From Flavobacteriales bacterium (GTDB lineage: Bacteria; Bacteroidota; Bacteroidia; Flavobacteriales; BACL11), in NCBI GenBank assembly GCA_002696275.1, contig NZRO01000039.1, forward strand, positions 68,831 to 108,142: DNA of 39,312 nt. Reading direction: 5' to 3'. A program made the position numbers and the translations under genes. Positions 27,035-34,482 of this stretch are shown here, one piece after another. The notes below the pieces were generated by a model. That model was not told where the DNA came from, did not search any database, and saw nothing but the letters and a program-made list of their open reading frames with translations. Position 1 is the stretch's first letter; each line of letters starts with the position of its first letter.

Positions 27035-27448
27035 GTGAAAAAACTAATTATATCCTTATTTTTATTCATTTTTTTCAGTTCATGTATTGATAGAAATGAT
27101 TACATCAGAGATGTTTATGTAAACATTGAGATCCCATTAAATCAACCAGAATATTCTGATTTAGGAGCTATAGGTAATTCCATTTTTATATCAGGAGGAG
27201 TAAAAGGAATAATAATTTACCATTTAAACGTGAATGACTACAGAGCATTTGATAGAAATTGTTCTTTTGAACCATCTTCGGAGTGCGCCTATATTGATTC
27301 GATTAATGCTACAATAGCTTCCTGTTCTTGTTGTGAATCAAAATTCTTAATTGACCAAGAAGGTGTAACAGCTAATGGACCAGCGTTATTGCCACTAAAA
27401 CAATATTACACTTCTTATTCTGGCGGGATTCTAAAAATTACAAACTAA
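27035..27448 (+). CDS. Lipoprotein with degenerate Rieske-like domain
   Basis: 137 residues starting at a GTG, with a lipoprotein signal (LFIFFSSC, Cys17 lipidated). The C-terminal half follows the Rieske iron-sulfur pattern: NCSFEPSSEC (Cys76, Cys84) at the place of box 1 (CxH) and CSCCESKF (Cys97, Cys99, Cys100) at the place of box 2 (CPCHGSxF), then GPALLPLKQY as in the usual GPAxxPLxxY. Both histidine ligands are lost: Phe78 and Cys100 replace them. A normal [2Fe-2S] Rieske cluster is therefore unlikely; Cys84 and Cys99 could form the disulfide seen in some Rieske proteins. It should be anchored to the inner or outer membrane facing the periplasm. It is divergent from the TonB receptor operon, and function is unknown. 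Confidence 0.75.
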   Translation: MKKLIISLFLFIFFSSCIDRNDYIRDVYVNIEIPLNQPEYSDLGAIGNSIFISGGVKGIIIYHLNVNDYRAFDRNCSFEPSSECAYIDSINATIASCSCCESKFLIDQEGVTANGPALLPLKQYYTSYSGGILKITN

Positions 27449-27484
27449 CAAAATCCCGACCTCTCGAAATTTTCATATCTACTA

Positions 27485-27501
27485 AATTTTAGACTAAAAT
27501 T
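27485..27501. terminator. AT-rich palindrome between convergent genes
   Basis: AATTTTA (27485-27491), GAC, TAAAATT (27495-27501), between the convergent lipoprotein gene and ahcY, touching the ahcY stop. It could act on both strands but has no GC in the stem; weak. Confidence 0.25.
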
Positions 27502-28807
27502 AATATCTGTAGTAATCTGGCTTATAAGGGCCTTCAACTTTCACACCAATATATTCTGCTTGATCTGGTCTTAATGTTTCTAATTCTACACCAATCTTTG
27601 AAAGGTGTAATTTTGCAACCTTTTCATCTAAATGTTTAGGCAACATATATACTTTATTTTCATATTTTTCTGAATGATTCCAAAGCTCTAATTGTGCAAG
27701 CACCTGATTAGTAAAAGAATTAGACATTACAAATGAGGGGTGACCTGTAGCACATCCTAAATTTACCAATCGACCTTCAGCAAGTAAAATAATATCATTT
27801 CCATTTATTGTATACATATCCACCTGAGGTTTAATTTCATTTTTAGTATGCCCCCAATTCTCATTTAGCCAAGCGACATCAATTTCATTATCAAAATGTC
27901 CAATATTACATACAATAGTTTTATCTTTCATACTTTCAAAATGACGTGATTGAATGATATCTTTATTTCCTGTAGTAGTTACTACAATGTCCGCTTGTTT
28001 TACCACATCATCCATTCTCTTTACCGCAAATCCGTCCATAGCAGCTTGAAGAGCACAAATTGGATCAATTTCGGTTACAATAACTCTGGCGCCCGCTCCT
28101 CTTAATGAAGCCGCTGAACCTTTTCCCACATCACCATAACCGGCAACAATAGCCACTTTTCCAGCCATCATTACATCCGTAGCCCTTCTTATAGCGTCTA
28201 CCAATGATTCTTTACAACCATATTTGTTATCAAACTTTGATTTAGTTACGGAATCGTTTATGTTAATTGCTGGGATGGTGAGAGTCCCTTTGTCCATCCT
28301 TTCATATAATCTATGAACTCCTGTAGTAGTTTCTTCGGAAAGACCTCTTATCTCTTCAACTAAATGAGGATATCTATCTAAGACCATGTTTGTTAAATCG
28401 CCTCCATCATCTAAAATCATATTTAACGGCTTCCCATCATTAAAGCCATGAAGAGTTTGCTCAATACACCAATCAAATTCATCTTCATTCATCCCTTTCC
28501 ATGCAAAAACAGGAACTCCTGATTTAGCAATTGCCGCAGCAGCTTGATCCTGAGTTGAAAATATATTACAAGATGACCAGGTGACCTCAGCTCCCAAATG
28601 AACTAATGTTTCAATAAGCACTGCTGTTTGAATAGTCATGTGTAAACAACCTGCAATTCTAGCTCCTGTTAGAGGTTTACTATCACCATACTCTTCTCTA
28701 ATAGACATAAGTCCTGGCATTTCTGCCTCTGCTAATTTTATTTCTTTTCTCCCCCAATCAGCTAAGGAGATGTCTTTTACTTTGTAATTCATAGTTTCTA
28801 CTGCCAT
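27500..28807 (-). CDS. ahcY: Adenosylhomocysteinase
   Basis: 435 residues from the ATG at 28807 ([19 protein letters not shown]). The TTG at 28828 is part of the -7 box; an ATG at 28792 is a shorter option. It hydrolyses S-adenosylhomocysteine to adenosine and homocysteine, clearing the product inhibitor of SAM methyltransferases. The NAD-binding site [16 protein letters not shown], the [10 protein letters not shown] segment, [18 protein letters not shown]-like [13 protein letters not shown] and the C-terminal PDQAEYIGV with PYKPDYYRY are all conserved. Length matches bacterial members without the 40-residue insert. It lies back to back with the phosphopantetheinyl transferase gene. Confidence 0.97.
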   Translation of the reverse strand: MAVETMNYKVKDISLADWGRKEIKLAEAEMPGLMSIREEYGDSKPLTGARIAGCLHMTIQTAVLIETLVHLGAEVTWSSCNIFSTQDQAAAAIAKSGVPVFAWKGMNEDEFDWCIEQTLHGFNDGKPLNMILDDGGDLTNMVLDRYPHLVEEIRGLSEETTTGVHRLYERMDKGTLTIPAININDSVTKSKFDNKYGCKESLVDAIRRATDVMMAGKVAIVAGYGDVGKGSAASLRGAGARVIVTEIDPICALQAAMDGFAVKRMDDVVKQADIVVTTTGNKDIIQSRHFESMKDKTIVCNIGHFDNEIDVAWLNENWGHTKNEIKPQVDMYTINGNDIILLAEGRLVNLGCATGHPSFVMSNSFTNQVLAQLELWNHSEKYENKVYMLPKHLDEKVAKLHLSKIGVELETLRPDQAEYIGVKVEGPYKPDYYRY

Positions 28808-28825
28808 ATTTTTTAAAAAGGACTG

Positions 28826-28833
28826 CAAATATA
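28826..28833 (-). promoter_or_regulatory. -7 promoter box (TATATTTG) for ahcY
   Basis: Reverse-strand TATATTTG is a perfect TAnnTTTG match 18 bases before the ATG at 28807. A TTG at 28858-28856 gives a 22-base spacer. The box supplies the false TTG start at 28828. Confidence 0.6.
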
Positions 28834-28869
28834 AGCATAATTATTACTTTAGCCTCAACAAATCACCAT

Positions 28870-29448
28870 ATGCCATTAGTCCTTAAAAAAGAGGAAAATA
28901 ATGTTTTAATTTACATCTGGAGGATTCAAGAATCTTTAGAAGAATTAGTCCAATTATATCCTAATATAGAATTCCCTAAATTTAGATCTGAAAAAAGAAA
29001 CCTAGAATTTATCTGTGCCAGAATTTTACTTTATTTACATTCTAAAAATCTTAAAATATCTTATTCTGAAAATGGAGCTCCACTACTAAATAATCATCAA
29101 CATATTTCTATCTCTCATTCAGGAAATTTAGTTTGCATTACGATAAGTGACAATTTAATAGGAGTAGACATAGAGGAGATTTCTGAAAAATCTATGAAAA
29201 CTCAATCAAAATTTGTCAACCAGAATCAAACCAATTTAACAGAGAATAAAACAAGTTTAATCTGGTGTATAAAAGAATCCGTTTATAAATTTCATAAAAA
29301 AGGAAATATAAATTTTAAAAAAGATATCTTATTAGAAGATTTTGAAGCAAAGAATAAGGGTATGTTGATAGTACATTTCAAAAAAAAATATTTAAAAGCA
29401 TATTATTTTAAAATTGAAAATAAGTATTTAGTGTATGTTTGCAGATGA
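28870..29448 (+). CDS. 4'-phosphopantetheinyl transferase superfamily protein
   Basis: 192 residues of the Sfp/AcpS superfamily, which transfer phosphopantetheine from CoA to a serine of carrier proteins. Motifs: HISISHSGNLV (His83 region), IGVDIEEIS (Asp100 and Glu102, magnesium ligands) and WCIKESVYKF (Trp132, Lys135, Glu136). At 192 residues it is short for a Sfp type (about 220-240), but core motifs are intact. The targets may be fatty-acid ACP or a secondary-metabolite carrier. It overlaps or nearly abuts the GGGP synthase gene, forming a two-gene unit often seen, from memory, beside ahcY in flavobacteria. Confidence 0.88.
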   Translation: MPLVLKKEENNVLIYIWRIQESLEELVQLYPNIEFPKFRSEKRNLEFICARILLYLHSKNLKISYSENGAPLLNNHQHISISHSGNLVCITISDNLIGVDIEEISEKSMKTQSKFVNQNQTNLTENKTSLIWCIKESVYKFHKKGNINFKKDILLEDFEAKNKGMLIVHFKKKYLKAYYFKIENKYLVYVCR

Positions 29449-29449
29449 G

Positions 29450-30205
29450 ATGAAAGATATTTACACGCATATTTTAAAGTCTAAAAAAGAAGGTAAAAAA
29501 CTTTTTGCAATATTAATTGACCCAGACAAACAAAATAACGAAAGGTTATCTACTATAATTAATAAGGCAAACAAAAATAAAGTAGACTTCTTTTTTGTAG
29601 GAGGAAGTTTATTAACTAACGACAGTTTAAATTCTTGCATTTCTAACATTAAAGAAAATTCTAATATACCAGTAGTTTTGTTTCCAGGAAATGCAATGCA
29701 AGTACATAATAAAGCGGATGGAATTCTTTTTCTTTCTTTAATTTCCGGAAGAAATGCGGAAATGTTAATTGGCAAACAAGTAATCACAGCTCCAATATTA
29801 AAAAAATCAAGTTTGGAAGTTTTATCTACAGGATATATGTTAATAGAAAGCGGAAAATCAACTACTGCTTCTTACATGAGCACCACAACTCCTATACCGC
29901 ACGATAAAAATGATGTTGCAGTATGTACCGCAATAGCTGGAGAAATGTTAGGTTTAAAATTAATTTTTATGGATGGAGGAAGTGGAGCAATCAATACTGT
30001 AACTGAAGAAATGATTAAATCTGTATCTGAGCAAATAGAATGTCCTTTAATAATAGGTGGAGGTATAAATACCTCTGAAAAAGCATTAGAAAAACTAAAA
30101 GCTGGAGCAGATGTTATCGTAGTAGGGAATGCTATCGAAAATAACACTGATTTAATCACAGAAATATCAATCAAAATAAAAAATACCGAATGGAATGCTC
30201 AGTAG
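29450..30205 (+). CDS. Geranylgeranylglyceryl/heptaprenylglyceryl phosphate synthase
   Basis: 251 residues from the ATG at 29450, one base after the stop of the upstream gene; an ATG at 29435 would add five residues and overlap. A TIM barrel of the GGGPS/PcrB family: FAILIDPDK near the start (metal and phosphate contact), SYMSTTTPIPHD, FMDGGSGAIN, IGGGINTSEKA and VVGNAIE build the glycerol-1-phosphate site. It attaches a polyprenyl chain to sn-glycerol-1-phosphate in an ether bond, the first committed step of archaeal lipids. The bacterial role in Bacteroidota is not settled. Chain length (C20 or C35) depends on barrel residues I cannot call from sequence alone. Confidence 0.9.
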   Translation: MKDIYTHILKSKKEGKKLFAILIDPDKQNNERLSTIINKANKNKVDFFFVGGSLLTNDSLNSCISNIKENSNIPVVLFPGNAMQVHNKADGILFLSLISGRNAEMLIGKQVITAPILKKSSLEVLSTGYMLIESGKSTTASYMSTTTPIPHDKNDVAVCTAIAGEMLGLKLIFMDGGSGAINTVTEEMIKSVSEQIECPLIIGGGINTSEKALEKLKAGADVIVVGNAIENNTDLITEISIKIKNTEWNAQ

Positions 30206-30276
30206 AAATATCTATGTATCCTCTTAATAAAGACTAAGGTTATTAATATTAATTTAGAAGAAAAACCAAATTTTTA

Positions 30277-30870
30277 ATGCAAGAATTTTTTCAGATACTT
30301 ACAAATATAAAGTTCAACTGGAGTATTATTGAAACCATCGCTGTATTTTTCTCTGTAATATATGTTGTTTTAGCAGCAAGAGAAAGTATCTGGTGCTGGG
30401 TTTCTGCTTTTATTAGTGTTAGTTTATATATACACATTTGTTATACTGCTAAATTATATCCGGAAACTGGATTACAGATATTTTATCTAATAATGGCGGG
30501 AGTAGGATATTACATGTGGAATAAGCAGAACAAAGAAGAGATTAAGGAATGGTCTGTATTCACTCATCTTGGAATCATAGTTCTTGGTGCAATTCTCACT
30601 TTTTTTATTGGATTCTATTTTGCTACATATACAGATTCTGTAATGCCCATTACAGATTCATTTACTACAATTTTTAGCTTGATTGCTACTTATATGGTGG
30701 TTAAAAAAGTATTAGGGAATTGGTTATATTGGATTGTTATTGATTTAGTTTCTGTCTATCTATATTTTAATAGAGATCTACATTTAACTTCTCTACTTTT
30801 TTTCGCCTACACTATTATAGCTATTTTCGGATATTTTTCCTGGGTTAATAGAATGAAAATTAATGGATAA
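30277..30870 (+). CDS. pnuC: PnuC family vitamin transporter
   Basis: 197 residues with about seven membrane helices, the SWEET-like PnuC fold. Family features: VLAARESIWCWVSAFISVSLYI, KLYPETGLQIFYLIMAGVGYYMW, and the C-terminal W-rich NWLYWIVIDLVSVYLYF. PnuC proteins carry nicotinamide riboside, riboflavin or thiamine by facilitated diffusion, trapped by a cytoplasmic kinase. It overlaps the NadR-like kinase by eight bases, which would suggest nicotinamide riboside; but a TPP riboswitch and TonB receptor follow, so thiamine (PnuT type) is an equally good proposal. No riboswitch precedes this gene. Confidence 0.85.
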   Translation: MQEFFQILTNIKFNWSIIETIAVFFSVIYVVLAARESIWCWVSAFISVSLYIHICYTAKLYPETGLQIFYLIMAGVGYYMWNKQNKEEIKEWSVFTHLGIIVLGAILTFFIGFYFATYTDSVMPITDSFTTIFSLIATYMVVKKVLGNWLYWIVIDLVSVYLYFNRDLHLTSLLFFAYTIIAIFGYFSWVNRMKING

Positions 30871-31360
30871 GATTGTTGTAACAGGACCTGAAAGTTCAGG
30901 AAAAACTACACTTTGTAATGATATCGCAAGTCATTTCAAACTTTCTCAATCTAAAGAATACGCCAGAACATACCTTAAAAAAAAAGGCAATGAATATATG
31001 CAAGAGGATTTATTAAGGATAGCAAAAGGGCAACTTAATTCAGAAAAAGATAATATAGTTTTAGATACTGATTTAATTACCATAAAAATATGGAGTGAAT
31101 ATAAATTTGGTAATTGTGACACTTGGATTTTAGATAAAATCGAAGAACAACAAAATGAAATCAGACTATATTTATTATGTAAACCCGATATTCCATGGGA
31201 GTCAGATCCACTTAGAGAAAATCCAAATGACAGAATGGAACTCTTTGAGATATATAAAATGGAATTAGATAATTTAGAACATAACTACTATATTGTAGAA
31301 GGAAAAGACAGATTAGAGAAGGTAATTAAAAAAATCGACCAACTGACTTCTCTCAACTAA
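30863..31360 (+). CDS. NadR-like P-loop kinase
   Basis: 165 residues similar to the C-terminal ribosylnicotinamide kinase domain of NadR, without its HTH and adenylyltransferase domains. Walker A is GPESSGKTT (residues 8-15), followed by SKEYARTYL, a Walker B-like VLDTDLITIKIW, and a lid region DIPWESDPLRENP. It should phosphorylate a vitamin brought in by the overlapping pnuC gene product and so trap it. Nicotinamide riboside is the family's known substrate. With the thiamine-linked genes next door, a thiamine-type substrate is possible but is inference. The stop is ten bases before a new promoter for the riboswitch gene. Confidence 0.8.
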   Translation: MDKIVVTGPESSGKTTLCNDIASHFKLSQSKEYARTYLKKKGNEYMQEDLLRIAKGQLNSEKDNIVLDTDLITIKIWSEYKFGNCDTWILDKIEEQQNEIRLYLLCKPDIPWESDPLRENPNDRMELFEIYKMELDNLEHNYYIVEGKDRLEKVIKKIDQLTSLN

Positions 31361-31370
31361 CTACTTTTTG

Positions 31371-31378
31371 TAATTTTG
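31371..31378 (+). promoter_or_regulatory. -7 promoter box (TAATTTTG) for the riboswitch transcript
   Basis: TAATTTTG fits TAnnTTTG and ends six bases before the first helix of the TPP aptamer, so the RNA would begin at the aptamer. It shows the receptor gene is transcribed separately from pnuC. Confidence 0.6.
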
Positions 31379-31384
31379 TGCAAT

Positions 31385-31465
31385 CTTATTAAGGGGGTGC
31401 CTAAAATTTGGCTGAGATTATACCCATTGAACCTGAGATGGTAATTCATCATAGGAAAATGTGAG
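31385..31465 (+). promoter_or_regulatory. TPP riboswitch (THI element) aptamer
   Basis: All conserved parts are visible: P1 CTTAT/GTGAG (31385-31389 / 31461-31465, with wobbles); P2 GGGGGT/ACCC (31393-31398 / 31422-31425); P3 GCC/GGC; the pyrimidine-sensing GGCTGAGATTATACCC; AACCTGA; P5 GATG/CATC around GGTAATT; and ATAGGAA. It binds thiamine pyrophosphate and lies upstream of a TonB receptor, marking that gene as thiamine-regulated. Confidence 0.93.
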
Positions 31466-31514
31466 TTAGTTAAATAAAACAAACAATACCCCTCTAATTT
31501 TAAATATTAACTAA
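31466..31514 (+). promoter_or_regulatory. Proposed riboswitch expression platform
   Basis: TTAGTTAA (31466-31473) is perfectly complementary to TTAACTAA (31507-31514), which ends 12 bases before the receptor ATG. Inside, ACCCCT (31488-31493) can pair with the P2 strand GGGGGT (31393-31398), competing with the aptamer. There is no T-tract, so control of translation is more likely than termination. Confidence 0.5.
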
Positions 31515-31526
31515 AAAATTAAAACA

Positions 31527-33749
31527 ATGTTTAACAAAAAATGGAGTATTGCTGTAATGATGACATTACCAATATTTGGTTTTACACAACAACAAGACAC
31601 TGTTTCTCTATCACAACTCTTAGAGGAAGTACAAGTTAAAGGTGTAAATGCTGGAGAAAAAACACCTATATCATACACAAATTTATCTGAAAAGGAAATT
31701 GACAAATCTAACTTAGGACAAGATTTACCCTACTTAATTTCACTGACCCCTTCTGTAGTTTCATCATCTGATGCGGGAGCAGGTATTGGATACACTTATA
31801 TGACTATCAGAGGATCAGATGCGAACAGAATTAATGTTACTATAAATGGCATTCCATTAAATGACTCTGAAAGTCAAGGAGTATGGTGGGTAAATATGCC
31901 AGATTTTAGCTCATCTGTAAACAACATTCAGATTCAAAGAGGAGTAGGTACTTCTACTAATGGTGGCTCGGCTTTCGGAGCTACAGTAAATCTTCAAACA
32001 AACGGATTGAAAAAGGAAAAGTATTTTATTACTTCTAATACTCTTGGTTCATTTAACACATTAAAAAATAATATTGAGTTTGGAACAGGGCTTTTAGGAA
32101 ATAATTTGTCATTTGATGGGAGAATTTCTAAAATCACTTCTGATGGATATATAGACAGATCTTCCTCAGATTTAGAATCTTTTTATCTTTCAGCTGGATA
32201 TTATGGAAAAAACTCTACTTTGAAAGCTATTTTGTTTGATGGTCATGAAAGAACTTATCAAGCCTGGAATGGAGTTCCTCAGTCATATTTAGATAGTAAT
32301 AGAAAATTTAATCCTTACAATTATGAAAATGAAGTAGATGATTATGGACAAACTCATTTTCAACTGCATTACAACAAACAATGTAGTGATAGAACATTCT
32401 TAAATCTAGCTATACACTACACTAAAGGGTCTGGTTATTACGAACAATACAAAGGCAGTGAATTCAACTCCCTTATAAATTATGGATCTGAATCTACTTT
32501 ATCAGATTATGGAATCTCAGATACAATAATTAACGGAGATACTATTTCTACATCTAACCTAATAAGAAGAAAATGGTTAGATAACGATTTTTATGGAGCT
32601 ACTTTCTCCTTTAATCATTCTACAAATAAAGTTAATTTTATCTTAGGAGGAGCTGCAAATACATATAATGGAGCGCATTTTGGAAAAGTAATTTTTACAG
32701 AAATTCATGGAGATTTAGATCATGAATACTATAGAAATGACGCAACTAAAAATGATTTAAATCTCTATTTAAAAACAGATTACGCTATCACCAATAAACT
32801 TAATGTATATCTTGATCTACAAACTAGATTTGTAGACTATACTTTTGAAGGATTTGATGCGAACGGAGAGGTTGCAAATCAAACGGTTAACCTAAGATTC
32901 TTTAATCCTAAGTATGGTATATTCTATTCCATAACTGATAAATCTTCTGTTTACTCCTCTTATTCTGAAGGTAAAAGAGAACCAAATAGAAATGATTATA
33001 TTGAAAGTACCCCTTCTTCAAGGCCTTCTCCAGAAACTTTGTTTGATACTGAAGTTGGATACAGATATAATTCAAAAAACTTTGATTTGGGAATTAACCT
33101 TTATAACATGGAATACAAGAATCAACTTGTAAACACTGGTGAGATAAATGATGTAGGAGCTTCTATTAATTCGAATATAGATGAATCTTACAGAAGAGGT
33201 GTTGAAATTGAAACTGCTTTAAAACTAACAAAGAAATTAAGTTACTCTGCAAATATTACATTTTCTAAAAACAAGATTGCTTCTTTTACAGAGTATATTG
33301 ACAATTGGGATACCTGGAGTAAAGATACTATAAATTATAAAAACACTGATATTTCATTTTCTCCAAATATAATCGCAAAATCTCAGCTGATTTATGATAT
33401 TGGAGATCTACAAGCTTCTTGGATTGTTAAACATATAGGAAATCAATTTATGGACAACTCTCAATCTGAAGACAGAATGCTAGAAAAGTATACTGTAAAC
33501 AATCTACTACTGAGCTATGTTGTAAAGCTAAAAAATGTAAAAAGTGCTAAAATCACATTATTGGTAAATAATTTTCTAAATACAGAATATGTAAATAGAG
33601 CTTGGGTATACAGATTTAATACAGAACAATCTGAAGAGGACCTATCTTATGATCCATATATAAACATAGATTCTGATGGTTATAATATGATTGGTTATTT
33701 TCCACAAGCTAGTAGAAATTACTTATTAGGCGTAACTTTAGGATTTTAA
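31527..33749 (+). CDS. TonB-dependent receptor, probably for thiamine
   Basis: 740 residues: signal peptide (MFNKKWSIAV to GFTQ), a likely TonB box region (DTVSLSQLLEEVQVKG), a plug domain (about 50-160, with MTIRGSDANRINVTINGIPLNDSESQG and RGVGTSTNGGSAFGATVNL), then a 22-strand-type barrel ending in YLLGVTLGF. The length and the lack of a carboxypeptidase-like N-terminal domain mark it as a classic vitamin/siderophore-type receptor, unlike the SusC-like one at 23-27 kb. The leader carries a TPP riboswitch, so uptake of thiamine or its phosphates or precursors across the outer membrane is the natural reading. Together with pnuC it gives a path through both membranes. Confidence 0.9.
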   Translation: MFNKKWSIAVMMTLPIFGFTQQQDTVSLSQLLEEVQVKGVNAGEKTPISYTNLSEKEIDKSNLGQDLPYLISLTPSVVSSSDAGAGIGYTYMTIRGSDANRINVTINGIPLNDSESQGVWWVNMPDFSSSVNNIQIQRGVGTSTNGGSAFGATVNLQTNGLKKEKYFITSNTLGSFNTLKNNIEFGTGLLGNNLSFDGRISKITSDGYIDRSSSDLESFYLSAGYYGKNSTLKAILFDGHERTYQAWNGVPQSYLDSNRKFNPYNYENEVDDYGQTHFQLHYNKQCSDRTFLNLAIHYTKGSGYYEQYKGSEFNSLINYGSESTLSDYGISDTIINGDTISTSNLIRRKWLDNDFYGATFSFNHSTNKVNFILGGAANTYNGAHFGKVIFTEIHGDLDHEYYRNDATKNDLNLYLKTDYAITNKLNVYLDLQTRFVDYTFEGFDANGEVANQTVNLRFFNPKYGIFYSITDKSSVYSSYSEGKREPNRNDYIESTPSSRPSPETLFDTEVGYRYNSKNFDLGINLYNMEYKNQLVNTGEINDVGASINSNIDESYRRGVEIETALKLTKKLSYSANITFSKNKIASFTEYIDNWDTWSKDTINYKNTDISFSPNIIAKSQLIYDIGDLQASWIVKHIGNQFMDNSQSEDRMLEKYTVNNLLLSYVVKLKNVKSAKITLLVNNFLNTEYVNRAWVYRFNTEQSEEDLSYDPYINIDSDGYNMIGYFPQASRNYLLGVTLGF

Positions 33750-33761
33750 TAAGTTTATCTG

Positions 33762-33805
33762 AGAAATATATTTCTATTCTAAAAAGTGGAATGTTTTAAA
33801 ACATT
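33762..33805 (+). terminator. Two perfect palindromes after the thiamine receptor gene
   Basis: AGAAATA/TATTTCT (33762-33775, no loop) and AATGTTTT/AAAACATT (33790-33805, no loop). Their position after the stop suggests a terminator region, but no T-tract follows, and they may instead be protein-binding sites. Confidence 0.3.
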
Positions 33806-33839
33806 ATAATCTCATAACTATTATCTAATTACTAATTTA

Positions 33840-33847
33840 TATATTTG
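33840..33847 (+). promoter_or_regulatory. -7 promoter box (TATATTTG) for DUF4290-murA
   Basis: Perfect TAnnTTTG match, 17 bases before the ATG at 33865. No TTG at the -33 position. It would drive DUF4290 and murA. Confidence 0.55.
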
Positions 33848-33864
33848 CGATTAAACTACATTTT

Positions 33865-34482
33865 ATGAAATATAATACCGAAAGGGAACAACTAATCATT
33901 CCTGAATACGGAAGACACGTACAAAAAATGGTTGCATTTGCAACTAAGGTTAAAGATTCTGAAGAAAAGAAAAAATGTGTTGATGCAATTATCAGTTATA
34001 TGGGACAATTAAATCCACATTTAAGAGACATTCCTGAATATAAACACAAATTATGGGATCATTTATTTATTATGTCAAAATTTGAGTTGGAGGTTGACTC
34101 TCCTTTTGAAAAACCTTCAGCTGAAAAACTTAATGAAAAACCTGATCAAATTGAATATCCAAAGTCAGAGTTTACTTTTTCCTATTACGGAAAACATATT
34201 GAGACCATGATAAAAACAGCGAGTAAAATGGAAGATGGAGATGAGAAACTTATCCTTACTGGAATGATTTTAAATCATATGAAGAAATGTTATTTAACTT
34301 GGAGTAAAAGTTCTGTAGACAACAAAACTATCTTTAAACATTTAGACAAACTTTCTGAAGGAAAATTACAAGCTCATGCAGATTTTGATATAATTGATGA
34401 TATAAAAGCAACAAGGAAAATTTCTTCAAAAAAAAATAAAAGGAATCAACAAAACAATAAAAATAAGAAAAAAAGACTCTAA
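33865..34482 (+). CDS. DUF4290 family protein
   Basis: 205 residues, cytoplasmic and mostly helical, with the family's YNTEREQLIIPEYGRHVQKM start, LNPHLRDIPEYKHKLWDHLFIMS, FYGKHI-like SYYGKHIETMI, and MKKCYLTWSKSSVDNKTIF. The last 30 residues are Lys/Asn-rich and probably disordered. DUF4290 proteins are restricted to Bacteroidota and are commonly encoded directly before murA, as here, where the stop and the murA start share one base (TAATG). A role tied to peptidoglycan precursor synthesis is suggested only by this linkage; no biochemical function is known to me. Confidence 0.9.
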   Translation: MKYNTEREQLIIPEYGRHVQKMVAFATKVKDSEEKKKCVDAIISYMGQLNPHLRDIPEYKHKLWDHLFIMSKFELEVDSPFEKPSAEKLNEKPDQIEYPKSEFTFSYYGKHIETMIKTASKMEDGDEKLILTGMILNHMKKCYLTWSKSSVDNKTIFKHLDKLSEGKLQAHADFDIIDDIKATRKISSKKNKRNQQNNKNKKKRL

